In this document: positions 9,330 to 17,110 of the stretch, in pieces
Layout: each line of letters begins with the position of its first letter
How positions within the stretch are numbered: position 1 is the stretch's first letter
DNA from: Oscillospiraceae bacterium
Lineage (GTDB): Bacteria > Bacillota > Clostridia > Oscillospirales > Oscillospiraceae
Assembly (NCBI GenBank): GCA_017937195.1
Contig: JAGBEA010000017.1
Location: 1 to 64,000 of the forward strand
DNA: 64,000 nucleotides
Direction: 5' to 3'
Translations under genes and position numbers: made by a program
The notes under the pieces: model-generated
What the model saw: only the letters and a program-made list of their open reading frames with translations
Database searches by the model: none
Told to the model about the DNA's origin: nothing

Positions 9330-11162
9330 TTACTTAATCTTAAAATTCTCCAGCTTCTGCGCCGGAGCTACCAGTTCGTCCAATCGGTCACGGGTGGGGG
9401 GCGTTTCCTCCCACGGAGGGGGCTGGGCAGGCTCTGCCGCCTTCACCGGCTCTGCGACAGCGGCTTTCGGGGCGGGGGTTGCCTTGGGTTTGGGTGCCGC
9501 ACCGGTTTTGGGTGCGCTGCCGATTTTGAACTCCACGCGGATGGGGTGTCCCACATCGGCGGAGGTCACATCTTTCAGCACATCCAGTACCGTGTTGTTG
9601 TTCAGCGAGTCGCGGGCAAATTCTGTGGGGCAGTACAGCGTCAGGCAATCGCCCTCCAGCACGCCCTGCACCATATTGAGGAATACCCGATGATTCACCG
9701 GCAGCCGACCCTTGTAGTGGTCCTGCAGCCGCTGCCAAACACCGCTGTCACCGCCGCCGGAGGGGGCAGGCGCTGCTGCCGGCTTGGGGGCAGGCTGCTT
9801 GGGAGCAGGCGGCACAAAGGGTGCAGGCTCATCGGGAATATCAAACACGCGCTCGCGGCCGTAAGGCTCCTCCGGCATAGGGGGCTCCTCCGGCAGCGGC
9901 GGCTCGTCATAACGGGGGGGTTCTTGGTAAACGGGCGCTGCTTTCTTTTCTCTTGCAGGCGCAGCCTTGGGCGTGTCCTCGATATAAACGGGGAAAGTTT
10001 GGGTGCCTTCGCCCAACAGCACGGGCTTATTTCGCTCCAACCGCTCAATGCGTTGGGCAAGTGCGGTCACATCGCCGCACAGCGATTCATCGCACAGCCG
10101 CAGCAGACACATCTCCGCCTCGGTGCGGGGGTTGAAACTGTTGGTCAGCCCTGCGCAGGTACTCTGCAGCGTGGCGGTGAGATAGAGAAAACGGCTCATG
10201 GGCTCGTCGCCGCCTAAATCGGACAGCGTCTTGCGGTCATAGATGCCGGTCAGCAGTGCGGCCGCGCCGTCGGGTGCTGCCTTGAGAATGGTCAGGTCGC
10301 GGCTGAGATCCAGCAGCTCGCCCAGCAGGGCGGATACATCCTTGCCGCCGCGATAGAGCTTGTCAAACAGCGCCAAAGTGTCAGCGGTGCTGCGATGCAG
10401 GATGCAGCCCATCAGCTGTACGGTCTGGATACTGCCGGCAAGACCCAGCACATCCAGCACAGCGCGGCTGTCCAGTGCGCCCTCGGTCATCCGGCACTGA
10501 TCCAGCAGGCTCAGTGCATCGCGCAGCGCGCCGTTTGCCATACGCGCCAGAATCTCCGCGCCGTCGGCGGTCAAGTCGATGCCCTCGCTCTGGGCGATCA
10601 TCATCAGCTGCTGCTGAATGTCGCGGGGCAGGATGCGCTTAAAGGAAAAGCGCTGGCAGCGGGAGAGGATGGTGGCAGGCACCTTGTGCAGCTCCGTGGT
10701 GGCCAGAATGAACATCAGATGCTCCGGCGGCTCCTCCAGCGTTTTCAGCAGTGCGTTGAACGCCGCGGTGGACAGCATATGCACCTCGTCGATGATGTAC
10801 ACACGCTTGCGCAGCACAGCGGGGGTGTAGATGGCCTCCTCCCGCAGCGCGCGGACATGATCCACGCCGTTGTTGGAGGCGGCGTCCAGCTCCGTCACAT
10901 CCAACAGCGTGCCGTCATCAATGCCGCGGCAGGCGCTGCAGCAGTTGCACGGTGCGCCGTCAATGGGGGACTCGCAGTTGATAGCCTTGGCAAGGATTCG
11001 CGCGCAGGTGGTCTTGCCGGTGCCGCGTGTGCCGGTAAAGAGATACGCGTGACCGGTGCGCCCGTCAGCTACCTGCCGCTGGAGGGTGTCGGTGATATGG
11101 GACTGACCCACGACCTCACTGAAGGTCTTGGGACGCCATTTGCGGTATAAAGCCTGATACAT
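9330..11162 (-). CDS. dnaX: DNA polymerase III subunit gamma/tau
   Basis: 610-aa clamp-loader ATPase. The N-terminal [20 protein letters not shown] segment, Walker [10 protein letters not shown], the zinc-binding Cys cluster ([16 protein letters not shown]), the DEVHMLS Walker B and the sensor-1/arginine-finger region LSRCQRF are all present within residues 1-175. A Pro/Ala-rich linker (about 395-490) leads to a tau-like C-terminal domain that contacts the polymerase. The ATG at 11162 has a clear AGGAGG, and longer in-frame starts lack one. I saw no obvious slippery A-tract for a shorter gamma form, but did not test this computationally. Confidence 0.95.
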   Translation of the reverse strand: MYQALYRKWRPKTFSEVVGQSHITDTLQRQVADGRTGHAYLFTGTRGTGKTTCARILAKAINCESPIDGAPCNCCSACRGIDDGTLLDVTELDAASNNGVDHVRALREEAIYTPAVLRKRVYIIDEVHMLSTAAFNALLKTLEEPPEHLMFILATTELHKVPATILSRCQRFSFKRILPRDIQQQLMMIAQSEGIDLTADGAEILARMANGALRDALSLLDQCRMTEGALDSRAVLDVLGLAGSIQTVQLMGCILHRSTADTLALFDKLYRGGKDVSALLGELLDLSRDLTILKAAPDGAAALLTGIYDRKTLSDLGGDEPMSRFLYLTATLQSTCAGLTNSFNPRTEAEMCLLRLCDESLCGDVTALAQRIERLERNKPVLLGEGTQTFPVYIEDTPKAAPAREKKAAPVYQEPPRYDEPPLPEEPPMPEEPYGRERVFDIPDEPAPFVPPAPKQPAPKPAAAPAPSGGGDSGVWQRLQDHYKGRLPVNHRVFLNMVQGVLEGDCLTLYCPTEFARDSLNNNTVLDVLKDVTSADVGHPIRVEFKIGSAPKTGAAPKPKATPAPKAAVAEPVKAAEPAQPPPWEETPPTRDRLDELVAPAQKLENFKIK

Positions 11163-11362
11163 ACCGATGCCTCCTTTTATAACAAATTGGACAGGTTTCA
11201 CCGAATTCGCCGCTTGCGGCGAAAAAAGTTAAATTTATTTTTTGCGGCGACATGTACGGCACAGAAAATACTTCTCGCCCTGCGAGTGTGCGAGCAAAGC
11301 GAGTGCGCGGTGTCAGGGCGCAAAGGCTCACTCAAAACCTTGTTTTGAGTGAAGACAAATAA
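11163..11362 (-). other. Spacer between SRP RNA and dnaX with hairpins
   Basis: This 200-bp stretch has no convincing gene. Just 3' of the SRP RNA is a perfect 11-bp hairpin (11328-11338 with 11342-11352, 3-nt loop) without a strong U tail, more like a processing or weak termination element. A second 8-bp palindrome, TTCGCCGC/GCGGCGAA, lies near 11206. The dnaX Shine-Dalgarno is at its end. Confidence 0.6.
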
Positions 11363-11503
11363 TTCTCCTCCGTATGCAGCCACGAAGCCGGCACCCTCGC
11401 GGCACATGGATGATCCCTCTTAATGCTGCTCGGTTCCCCGCCTGACATGATTCGTGGGTATCCATTGCGCGAGACCGGCTCCGCAGCTGCATGCGGAGGA
11501 GAA
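11363..11503 (-). ncRNA. ffs: Signal recognition particle RNA (SRP RNA/scRNA)
   Basis: Read on the minus strand, the ends form a long rod: TTCTCCTCCG at the 5' side pairs with CGGAGGAGAA at the 3' side, continued by TGCAGC with GGCTGCA and GAGCCGG with CCGGCTTC. At the tip is the universally conserved domain IV that binds Ffh, seen as GTCAGG-C-GGGGAACC-G-AGCAGC. The length of about 140 nt is greater than the E. coli 4.5S RNA and much less than the roughly 270-nt Bacillus scRNA, so a full Alu domain seems absent. Location directly upstream of dnaX is the classical Firmicutes synteny. Exact ends are estimated. Confidence 0.9.
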
Positions 11504-11514
11504 GTCGTGCAATT

Positions 11515-11543
11515 ATTCTACTACAAAATATTGCCCTTGGCAA
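11515..11543 (-). promoter_or_regulatory. Promoter of the SRP RNA
   Basis: TTGCCA (11543-11538), a 17-bp spacer, then TAGAAT (11520-11515), about 10 nt before the predicted RNA 5' end. Confidence 0.8.
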
Positions 11544-11558
11544 CACCAAAAATGCGCC

Positions 11559-12104
11559 TTAAAGGGGAAGACTCTGTTCGTCCATCATATTGCGCCACGC
11601 CTTGCGCGTGCCGTGTATCGCCACAAGGAAGAAGATGCCGGCCACGGCGGCGGCGATCACGCAGATCACTGCGATCTGGGGCACGATCATCAGGAGGCAG
11701 GCAGAGACAGTGGCCACAGCCAGCACCATCCACACCTTGCGCAGATGGGCAGTGCACAGATCATAGTTGCGCCGCATCTCCACATTGGCGAGGGCGTCGA
11801 TCACCAGATAGTCTACATACAGCGTCAGCGCCGTGTCCACCAGCGCCAGGACCCACCAAAGAACGCTTGACCCTGCGCCGAAGCCTGTCAGATTGACCAG
11901 CCATGCGATGGCGGAATAAATGGCTAATCCTGCGCAGAAGGGCTGCGGCCGTTGGAACAGCTCGCTCTCACCCAGCAGCTCAACGCAGGCGATGTAGAGC
12001 AGTACGAAGCCCAGCCAGTCCGGCAGCAACTGCAGCGTGGACGCGCCGAAATTCAGGTTAAAATCCAGATAAATTAAGAAAAATCCCCAAAACAACTTGT
12101 TCAT
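11559..12104 (-). CDS. Hypothetical multi-pass membrane protein
   Basis: 181-aa protein with about five predicted membrane helices, beginning MNKLFWGFFLIYLDFNLNF and containing the patch GASTLQLLPDWLGFVLLY, which is common in small uncharacterised Clostridia membrane proteins. No catalytic motif is recognised. The ATG at 12104 has a GGAGGG site, and an in-frame extension to 12206 runs through a repeat-bearing leader without a good site. It is a single gene whose 3' end faces the SRP RNA promoter. Function unknown. Confidence 0.75.
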   Translation of the reverse strand: MNKLFWGFFLIYLDFNLNFGASTLQLLPDWLGFVLLYIACVELLGESELFQRPQPFCAGLAIYSAIAWLVNLTGFGAGSSVLWWVLALVDTALTLYVDYLVIDALANVEMRRNYDLCTAHLRKVWMVLAVATVSACLLMIVPQIAVICVIAAAVAGIFFLVAIHGTRKAWRNMMDEQSLPL

Positions 12105-12141
12105 AAAGACCCTCCTTTTTTCTTCAATATAGCATAGCGGT

Positions 12142-12189
12142 GCGTCAGCGTCAACTTTTCCCGCACCCTGCGTCAGCGTCAACTTTTCC
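12142..12189. repeat. Two direct copies of a 20-bp sequence
   Basis: Two identical 20-bp copies beginning GCGTCAGCGTCAAC lie at 12142-12161 and 12170-12189, a 28-bp period, in the divergent intergenic region between the membrane protein and the CobW genes. Each copy also holds the internal short repeat GCGTCA. Confidence 0.75.
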
Positions 12190-12200
12190 TGCCCCGCCTC

Positions 12201-12234
12201 TTGCAATTTTACAAAAAAGGTCTATCATATGATA
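12201..12234 (+). promoter_or_regulatory. CobW operon promoter with overlapping 12-bp palindrome
   Basis: TTGCAA, a 16-bp spacer, then TATCAT. The -10 hexamer is the left half of a perfect palindrome TATCATATGATA (12223-12234). A palindrome lying on the -10 element and start site is where a repressor, here plausibly a Zur/Fur-type metal sensor, would bind. The regulator identity is inference. Confidence 0.6.
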
Positions 12235-12280
12235 TGAATGAATATGTTCTGCCAAATGCAGAGGAAAAGAAGGTATTTTT

Positions 12281-13423
12281 ATGACGAAAATTGATATTAT
12301 CTCCGGTTTTTTGGGCGCCGGCAAGACCACGCTGATCAAAAAGCTGCTGGCGGAGGCCTATGCAGGCGAAAAGCTGGTGCTGATCGAAAACGAATTCGGA
12401 GAGATCAGCATTGACGGCGGATTTTTGAAGGAGTCCGGCGTGCAGGTCAGCGAGATGTCCTCCGGCTGCATCTGCTGCTCGCTGGTGGGCGATTTCGGCG
12501 AGGCGCTGAAGGAGGTCTACGCCCAGTTTCAGCCCGACCGCATCCTCATCGAGCCCTCCGGTGTGGGCAAGCTGAGCGACGTGATCCTTGCCGTGGAGAA
12601 CACGGTGGCCGAGGGCGGCGAGATGAAGCTCAACTCCTATGTCACCGTGGCGGATGCCACCAAGGTGAAGGTGTATATGAAGAACTTCGGTGAGTTCTAT
12701 AATAACCAGATCGAGGCTGCCGGCACCATCATCCTCAGCCGTACCCAGAAGCTGAGTCAGGAGAAGCTGGAGGCCGCGGTGGCGCTGCTGCGCGAGAAGA
12801 ACGCCGATGCCGCCATCCTCACCACCCCTTGGGATCAGCTGGACGGAAAGACCATCCTCTCCGCGGTGGAGAAGGTGTCGCTGGCGGACGAGCTGCTGGA
12901 GAAACTGCACCACGAGCACGAGCATCATCACCATGAACACGATGAGCATTGCACCTGCGGCTGCCACGACCACGACCACGAGCATGAGCACCACCAGCAC
13001 GAGCATGATGATGAGTGCCACGAGCATCACCATCATCATGAGCATCACCACGATGACGAGTGCTGTCATCACGAGCACGAGCACCATCACGAGCACGATG
13101 AGCACTGCACCTGCGGCTGCCACGATCACGATCATCACCATCATCACGCCGATGAGGTGTTCACCAGCTGGGGCGCGGAGACCCCCAAGCAGTTCACCGA
13201 GAGCGAGCTGCAGCGCATTCTGGAGGAGCTGGACGGCGGCGAGTACGGCGTGATCCTGCGCGCCAAGGGCATCGTGCCTGCCGCAGACGGCAAGTGGCTG
13301 CACTTTGACTATGTTCCCGAGGAGCACGAGGTGCGCTACGGCTCGGCGGACTATACCGGCCGGCTGTGCGTGATCGGCGCCAAGCTCAACGAGCATAAGC
13401 TGCGCCATCTGTTTGGTGTGTAA
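12281..13423 (+). CDS. CobW/COG0523 family metal GTPase with His/Cys-rich belt
   Basis: 380-aa G3E-family GTPase, probably a zinc or other metal chaperone. Walker A GAGKTTLIKK, the metal-binding CxCC in SGCICCSLVG (about residues 63-72), an ExxG-like ILIEPSGVGK and a C-terminal CobW_C-like domain (about 295-380) are present. Between residues about 208 and 290 lies an extraordinary segment of alternating His and Asp/Glu with two CTCGCHDH units, capable of holding many metal ions. Such belts are known in COG0523 zinc chaperones and nickel-storage HypB proteins. It is followed after 10 bp by a second CobW-like gene. Confidence 0.88.
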   Translation: MTKIDIISGFLGAGKTTLIKKLLAEAYAGEKLVLIENEFGEISIDGGFLKESGVQVSEMSSGCICCSLVGDFGEALKEVYAQFQPDRILIEPSGVGKLSDVILAVENTVAEGGEMKLNSYVTVADATKVKVYMKNFGEFYNNQIEAAGTIILSRTQKLSQEKLEAAVALLREKNADAAILTTPWDQLDGKTILSAVEKVSLADELLEKLHHEHEHHHHEHDEHCTCGCHDHDHEHEHHQHEHDDECHEHHHHHEHHHDDECCHHEHEHHHEHDEHCTCGCHDHDHHHHHADEVFTSWGAETPKQFTESELQRILEELDGGEYGVILRAKGIVPAADGKWLHFDYVPEEHEVRYGSADYTGRLCVIGAKLNEHKLRHLFGV

Positions 13424-13433
13424 GGAGAAGTCT

Positions 13434-14363
13434 ATGGATATTCCCGTTTATCTCATTGCCGGATTTCTGGATGCCGGCAAGACCAATTTCATCAACGGCG
13501 TGCTGCAGGACGGCTTCGCCCGCGACGATCGCACGCTGCTGATCTGCTGCGAGGAGGGCGAGGAGGAGTACTATCCCAATGTGCTGAGCAACGTGTTCAC
13601 CACCGCGGTGGACGATCCCGACCAGCTGACGGTGGAGTTTTTCAAGAAGCTGGAAAAGCAGTACCGCCCCCAGCAGGTCATCATCGAATATAACGGTATG
13701 TGGAACATCGAAAAGCTGTACCGCGAGGCGCTGCCTGCCAACTGGATCCTCTACCAGATCATGACGCTGGTGGATGCCAATACCTTTGAGATGTACGCCA
13801 AGAATATGGGTCAGCTGATGATGGAGAAGATCATGAACGCCGATATGCTGATCTTCAACCGCTGCACCCCCGAGCTGCGCGCAGCGCTGCGCAGCCGCAA
13901 TCTGCGTATGGTGAACCGCCGCGCCGACATCTATCTGGAGAATGTGGACGGCACCAGTGAGGACTATGTCACCGAGGATATGGCGCCCTTTGATCTCTCC
14001 GCCGGTCATCTGGATGTGCCGGACGAGGATTACGGCGTGTGGTATGTGGATCTGATGGATGCCACCGACCGCTATGACGGCTTGACGGTGAAGTTTAAGG
14101 CGCTGATGTGCCACTCCAAGAAGTATAAGGGCGTCCATTGTCCCGGCCGCTTTGCCATGGTCTGCTGCGAGGACGACATGCAGTTCCTTGCGCTGGTGTG
14201 CAAGGGTGAGGGTTTGGACAAGTTCAAAAATCGGGAGTGGGTGGAGATCACCGCCACGGTGAAAAAGGAGCACGATGCCGCCTATGAGGGTGTGGGTCCC
14301 GTGCTGTATGTGACCGAGATCAAGGCCTGCGATAAACCCAAGCAGGAAGTGGTCTCCTTCTGA
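13434..14363 (+). CDS. CobW-like GTPase fused to a DUF1980/TIGR03943-like domain
   Basis: 309-aa protein. The first 150 residues are a G3E GTPase fold with the P-loop GFLDAGKTN and IIEYNGMW in place of the usual ExxGxxxP. The canonical CxCC metal motif is missing; a CCEEGEEEYYP segment sits near it instead. The last 110 residues (CPGRFAMVCCEDD, LDKFKNREWVEITATV, VTEIKACDKPKQ) resemble the OB-like domain of YcgQ/TIGR03943 proteins, normally a separate gene beside CobW genes. The ATG at 13434 has TAAGGAG, and an upstream alternative overlaps the first GTPase. The domain assignment of the C-terminus is by eye. Confidence 0.75.
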   Translation: MDIPVYLIAGFLDAGKTNFINGVLQDGFARDDRTLLICCEEGEEEYYPNVLSNVFTTAVDDPDQLTVEFFKKLEKQYRPQQVIIEYNGMWNIEKLYREALPANWILYQIMTLVDANTFEMYAKNMGQLMMEKIMNADMLIFNRCTPELRAALRSRNLRMVNRRADIYLENVDGTSEDYVTEDMAPFDLSAGHLDVPDEDYGVWYVDLMDATDRYDGLTVKFKALMCHSKKYKGVHCPGRFAMVCCEDDMQFLALVCKGEGLDKFKNREWVEITATVKKEHDAAYEGVGPVLYVTEIKACDKPKQEVVSF

Positions 14364-14367
14364 CGAG

Positions 14368-14402
14368 AAAAAGGTGTCCGGAGCAATCCGGACACCTTTT
14401 TT
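14368..14402. terminator. Bidirectional terminator
   Basis: AAAAAGGTGTCCGGA with its complement and TTTTTT, between the CobW pair and convergent feoA. Its last bases touch the feoA stop codon. Confidence 0.9.
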
Positions 14403-14619
14403 ATGCAAGATCGATCTTTTTGGCATCGCTGCGGCGCAGGGCGATCACCGTATCCAGCACCTGATAGGCGGTGGGGTCGCCGAAAGGACTGCGCAGCACC
14501 GCCGTGACGCAGTGTCCTGCAATGAAGCCCAGATCCATCAGCCGCTGCGCCCGCTTGGGAGGAAAGTGCAGCGCCGCTACCGTGCCGCTCTCGCCGATGC
14601 CAAGATCCGCCAGCGTCAT
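14401..14619 (-). CDS. feoA: Ferrous iron transport protein A (FeoA)
   Basis: 72-aa SH3-like cytoplasmic protein. The pattern LADLGIGESGTVAAL, RLMDLGFIAG and IALRRSDAKKI is the whole FeoA fold. FeoA binds FeoB and is needed for ferrous iron uptake. The only feoB in the window lies 17 kb away, so the pair is split. The ATG at 14619 is 7 nt from an AAGGGGG site, and a TTG one codon upstream is less well placed. The gene stands between the metal-GTPase pair and cdd, apparently monocistronic. Confidence 0.9.
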   Translation of the reverse strand: MTLADLGIGESGTVAALHFPPKRAQRLMDLGFIAGHCVTAVLRSPFGDPTAYQVLDTVIALRRSDAKKIDLA

Positions 14620-14675
14620 CAAGCCGCCCCCTTTATGAAAGGCTATGCCAGTCTATTCCGCGGCGGGCGGCGGGG

Positions 14676-15065
14676 TTACAGAAACTCGCCGCCAAAACCG
14701 TGGGGCAGCAGCTGGGGCAGGGTGAAATGCTTGGCCTCGCCCTTGTTGTTGAGGCAGATGATCTCCAGCTCCGGCGCGAACTCGCGAATGACCTGTCGGC
14801 ACACGCCGCAGGGTACGCAAAAATCCTCGCTGCTGCCGGCGATGGCAATGCGGCGGAACTTGGTGTATCCCTCGCTGACCGCCTTGAAGATGGCGGTGCG
14901 CTCGGCGCAGACGGTGGGGGAGAAGGCGGCGTTTTCGATGTTGCAGCCGGTGAATACCGTGCCGTCCTCGCACTCCAGCGCCGCGCCCACGGCAAAGTGG
15001 GAGTAGGGGCTGTAGGAGCGCGCCAGCATATCCATTGCCTTTTGGCACAGCTCTTTTTCGGTCAT
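14676..15065 (-). CDS. cdd: Cytidine deaminase
   Basis: 129-aa pyrimidine-salvage enzyme converting cytidine and deoxycytidine to uridine and deoxyuridine. The zinc/catalytic motif is of the short tetrameric type: CAERTAIFKAV (Cys ligand and catalytic Glu) and PCGVCRQV (two Cys ligands), with the substrate loop GCNIENAAFSPT. The ATG at 15065 follows GGGAGGG. The gene has its own promoter with a hairpin at the presumed transcript start. Confidence 0.93.
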   Translation of the reverse strand: MTEKELCQKAMDMLARSYSPYSHFAVGAALECEDGTVFTGCNIENAAFSPTVCAERTAIFKAVSEGYTKFRRIAIAGSSEDFCVPCGVCRQVIREFAPELEIICLNNKGEAKHFTLPQLLPHGFGGEFL

Positions 15066-15093
15066 AACATTCCCTCCCGAATGTGAAAATGAA

Positions 15094-15150
15094 AAGGCAG
15101 CAGGTGAACCCTGCTGCCTTTATTGTACGGGGAATTTGCCCTGCCGTCAA
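15094..15150 (-). promoter_or_regulatory. cdd promoter and 5'-terminal mRNA hairpin
   Basis: TTGACG (15150-15145), 17 bp, TACAAT (15127-15122). Directly downstream is a perfect 11-bp inverted repeat (15120-15110 with 15104-15094, loop 5 nt), so the mRNA would begin within or at the hairpin. A broken T-tract (TTTTCATTTTC) follows, making it either a 5' stabiliser or a weak attenuator. Confidence 0.65.
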
Positions 15151-15200
15151 GCGGAAGAAAAAAGAGACTTGTCGGCGCAAAAGACCTGCAAAAGCATAAT

Positions 15201-15232
15201 AAAAACGGAAAGGCACTGCCTTTCCGTTTTTA
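15201..15232 (-). terminator. Terminator of the heterodimeric ABC exporter operon
   Basis: AAAAACGGAAAG and its complement CTTTCCGTTTTT around a short loop, touching the stop codon of the upstream minus-strand gene. Confidence 0.88.
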
Positions 15233-17110
15233 TTAATTGAGCTCCGCCTGACCGGTGTAGAGTTGATAGTACTTGCCCTTTTGGCCGATCAGATCGTCGT
15301 GGTCGCCGCGCTCGATGACCTCGCCCTGCTCCAGCACCAAAATGGCCTGCGCGTTGCGCACCGTGGAGAGGCGGTGGGCGATGACGAACACCGTGCGGTC
15401 TGCCATCAGCGAGTCCATACCCCGCTCGATCAGCTTTTCCGTGCGGGTGTCGATGGAGGAGGTGGCCTCGTCCAGAATCAGCACCGGCGGATCGGACACG
15501 GCGGCGCGGGCGATGGCCAGCAGCTGCCGCTCACCTTGGCTCAGGTTGCCGCCGTCGCCGGTCAGCATGGTGTCGTAGCCTTGGGGCAGATGGCGGATAA
15601 AGGCATCGGCATTGGCCAGCTTTGCCGCGGCGCGCACCTCCTCATCGGTGGCGTCCAGCTTTCCGTAGCGGATGTTGTCCGCCACCGTGCCGGTAAAGAG
15701 ATGGGTGTCCTGCAGCACGATGCCCAGCGAGCGGCGCAGCGAATCCTTGGCGATGTCGCGCACATCGATGCCGTCATAGGTGATGGTGCCGGACTGGATT
15801 TCGTAAAAGCGGTTGATGAGGTTGGTGATGGTGGTCTTGCCGGCGCCGGTAGAGCCTACGAAGGCGATCTTCTGACCCGGCTTTGCGTACAGCGAGATGC
15901 CCTTGAGCACCGTTTTTTCCTCGTTGTAGCCGAACACCACATCGTAAAAGCGTACATCGCCCCGCAGCTCGATCAGCTGTCCCTCGGGGGTCTTCCACGC
16001 CCAGTGACCGGTGCGGCGCGCCGTTTCCGTCAGCGTGTCGCCGTCCTTTTCCACGCGGACAAGAACGGTCTTGCCCTCGTCGATTTCCGGCTTGGCGTCC
16101 ATTACGGCGAAGATGCGCTCTGCGCCTGCCATGGCAGCCAGCAGCACATTCACCTGCTGGCTGATCTGGGCGATAGGTTGGCTGACCTGCTTGACATAGA
16201 GGAGATACGCACCCAGCGAACCTACATCAAACACACCGCCGATGGACAAAAGTCCGCCCACACAGCAGGTCACCGCGTAGTTGATGCGCGAGAGGTTACC
16301 CATAGCCGGCATCATAGAGCCTGCATAGGCCTGCGCCTCGGTGGCGGCCACGCGGTAGTCCTCGTTCAGCACGGAAAATTCCTTCACCGCCTTGCCCTCG
16401 TGGTTGAAGACCTTAATGACCTTCTGTCCCTCGATCATTTCCTCGATGTAGCCGTTCACCGCGCCCAGCGCCTGCTGTTGGCGGCGGAAGCTGGTGCGGC
16501 TCTTGCCGCCGATGACCTTGACCACCATAAACATCAGCGCCAAAAAGGCGAAGGAGATCAGCGTCAGCTGCCAGTTGAGCACCAGCATCATAATGACGGT
16601 GCAGGTAAAGGTCAGCACATTGGAGATCACGCTTGCAAAGCTGGAGTTGATCATCTCCGACACGGTGTCAATGTCGTTGGTAAAGCGGCTCATCAGATCG
16701 CCGGACTGGTGGGTGTCAAAGTACTGCAGCGGCAGCTCCTGCAGCTTATCAAAGAGATCCTGCCGCAGCTTGGCGACGGTCTGCTGGGAGATGCGCACCA
16801 TAATGCGGGCGTAGGTATAGGAGCACAGCGCGCTGAGGGCGAAGCAGCCAAACAGCAGCGCCACCATCTTCAAAAGACCCTTGAAATCGCCGGGGATGAT
16901 ATAGTTGTTGATGATAGGCTTCATCAGATAGCTGCTGGCGACAGACAGCAGCGAGCTTGCCAGCAGCATAAATGCCACAAGCACCAAAAGCGCCTTGTAG
17001 CGCCCGATATATCCCAGCAGCCGGCCGATAGTGCCCTTGAGATCGCCGGGGCGCTGATAGCCGTGACCCTGCCGGCCATGTCCTGCGGGAGGTGCTTTCT
17101 TGTTAGCCAT
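15233..17110 (-). CDS. ABC exporter, fused permease-ATPase, catalytic half
   Basis: 625-aa half-transporter. A membrane domain of six helices occupies about residues 40-330 and an ATPase domain the last 250. Walker A GSTGAGKTT, signature LSQGERQLLAIARA, Walker B LILDEATSSID with the catalytic Glu, and the H-loop IAHRLS are intact. It is the second gene of a pair and overlaps its partner by 8 bp, as in heterodimeric exporters (BmrCD/TM287-288 type) that move drugs, peptides or lipids. The N-terminus is Lys/Gly/His-rich. The ATG at 17110 lies behind GGAGGGGG. Confidence 0.92.
   Translation of the reverse strand: MANKKAPPAGHGRQGHGYQRPGDLKGTIGRLLGYIGRYKALLVLVAFMLLASSLLSVASSYLMKPIINNYIIPGDFKGLLKMVALLFGCFALSALCSYTYARIMVRISQQTVAKLRQDLFDKLQELPLQYFDTHQSGDLMSRFTNDIDTVSEMINSSFASVISNVLTFTCTVIMMLVLNWQLTLISFAFLALMFMVVKVIGGKSRTSFRRQQQALGAVNGYIEEMIEGQKVIKVFNHEGKAVKEFSVLNEDYRVAATEAQAYAGSMMPAMGNLSRINYAVTCCVGGLLSIGGVFDVGSLGAYLLYVKQVSQPIAQISQQVNVLLAAMAGAERIFAVMDAKPEIDEGKTVLVRVEKDGDTLTETARRTGHWAWKTPEGQLIELRGDVRFYDVVFGYNEEKTVLKGISLYAKPGQKIAFVGSTGAGKTTITNLINRFYEIQSGTITYDGIDVRDIAKDSLRRSLGIVLQDTHLFTGTVADNIRYGKLDATDEEVRAAAKLANADAFIRHLPQGYDTMLTGDGGNLSQGERQLLAIARAAVSDPPVLILDEATSSIDTRTEKLIERGMDSLMADRTVFVIAHRLSTVRNAQAILVLEQGEVIERGDHDDLIGQKGKYYQLYTGQAELN

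Noticed and set aside
12907..13152. Repetitive CAC/CAT/GAG tract that might look like a CRISPR or satellite
   Set aside because: It is the coding sequence of the His/Glu/Asp belt of the CobW-like protein. It keeps frame, has no regular repeat-spacer period, and the flanks are conserved domains.
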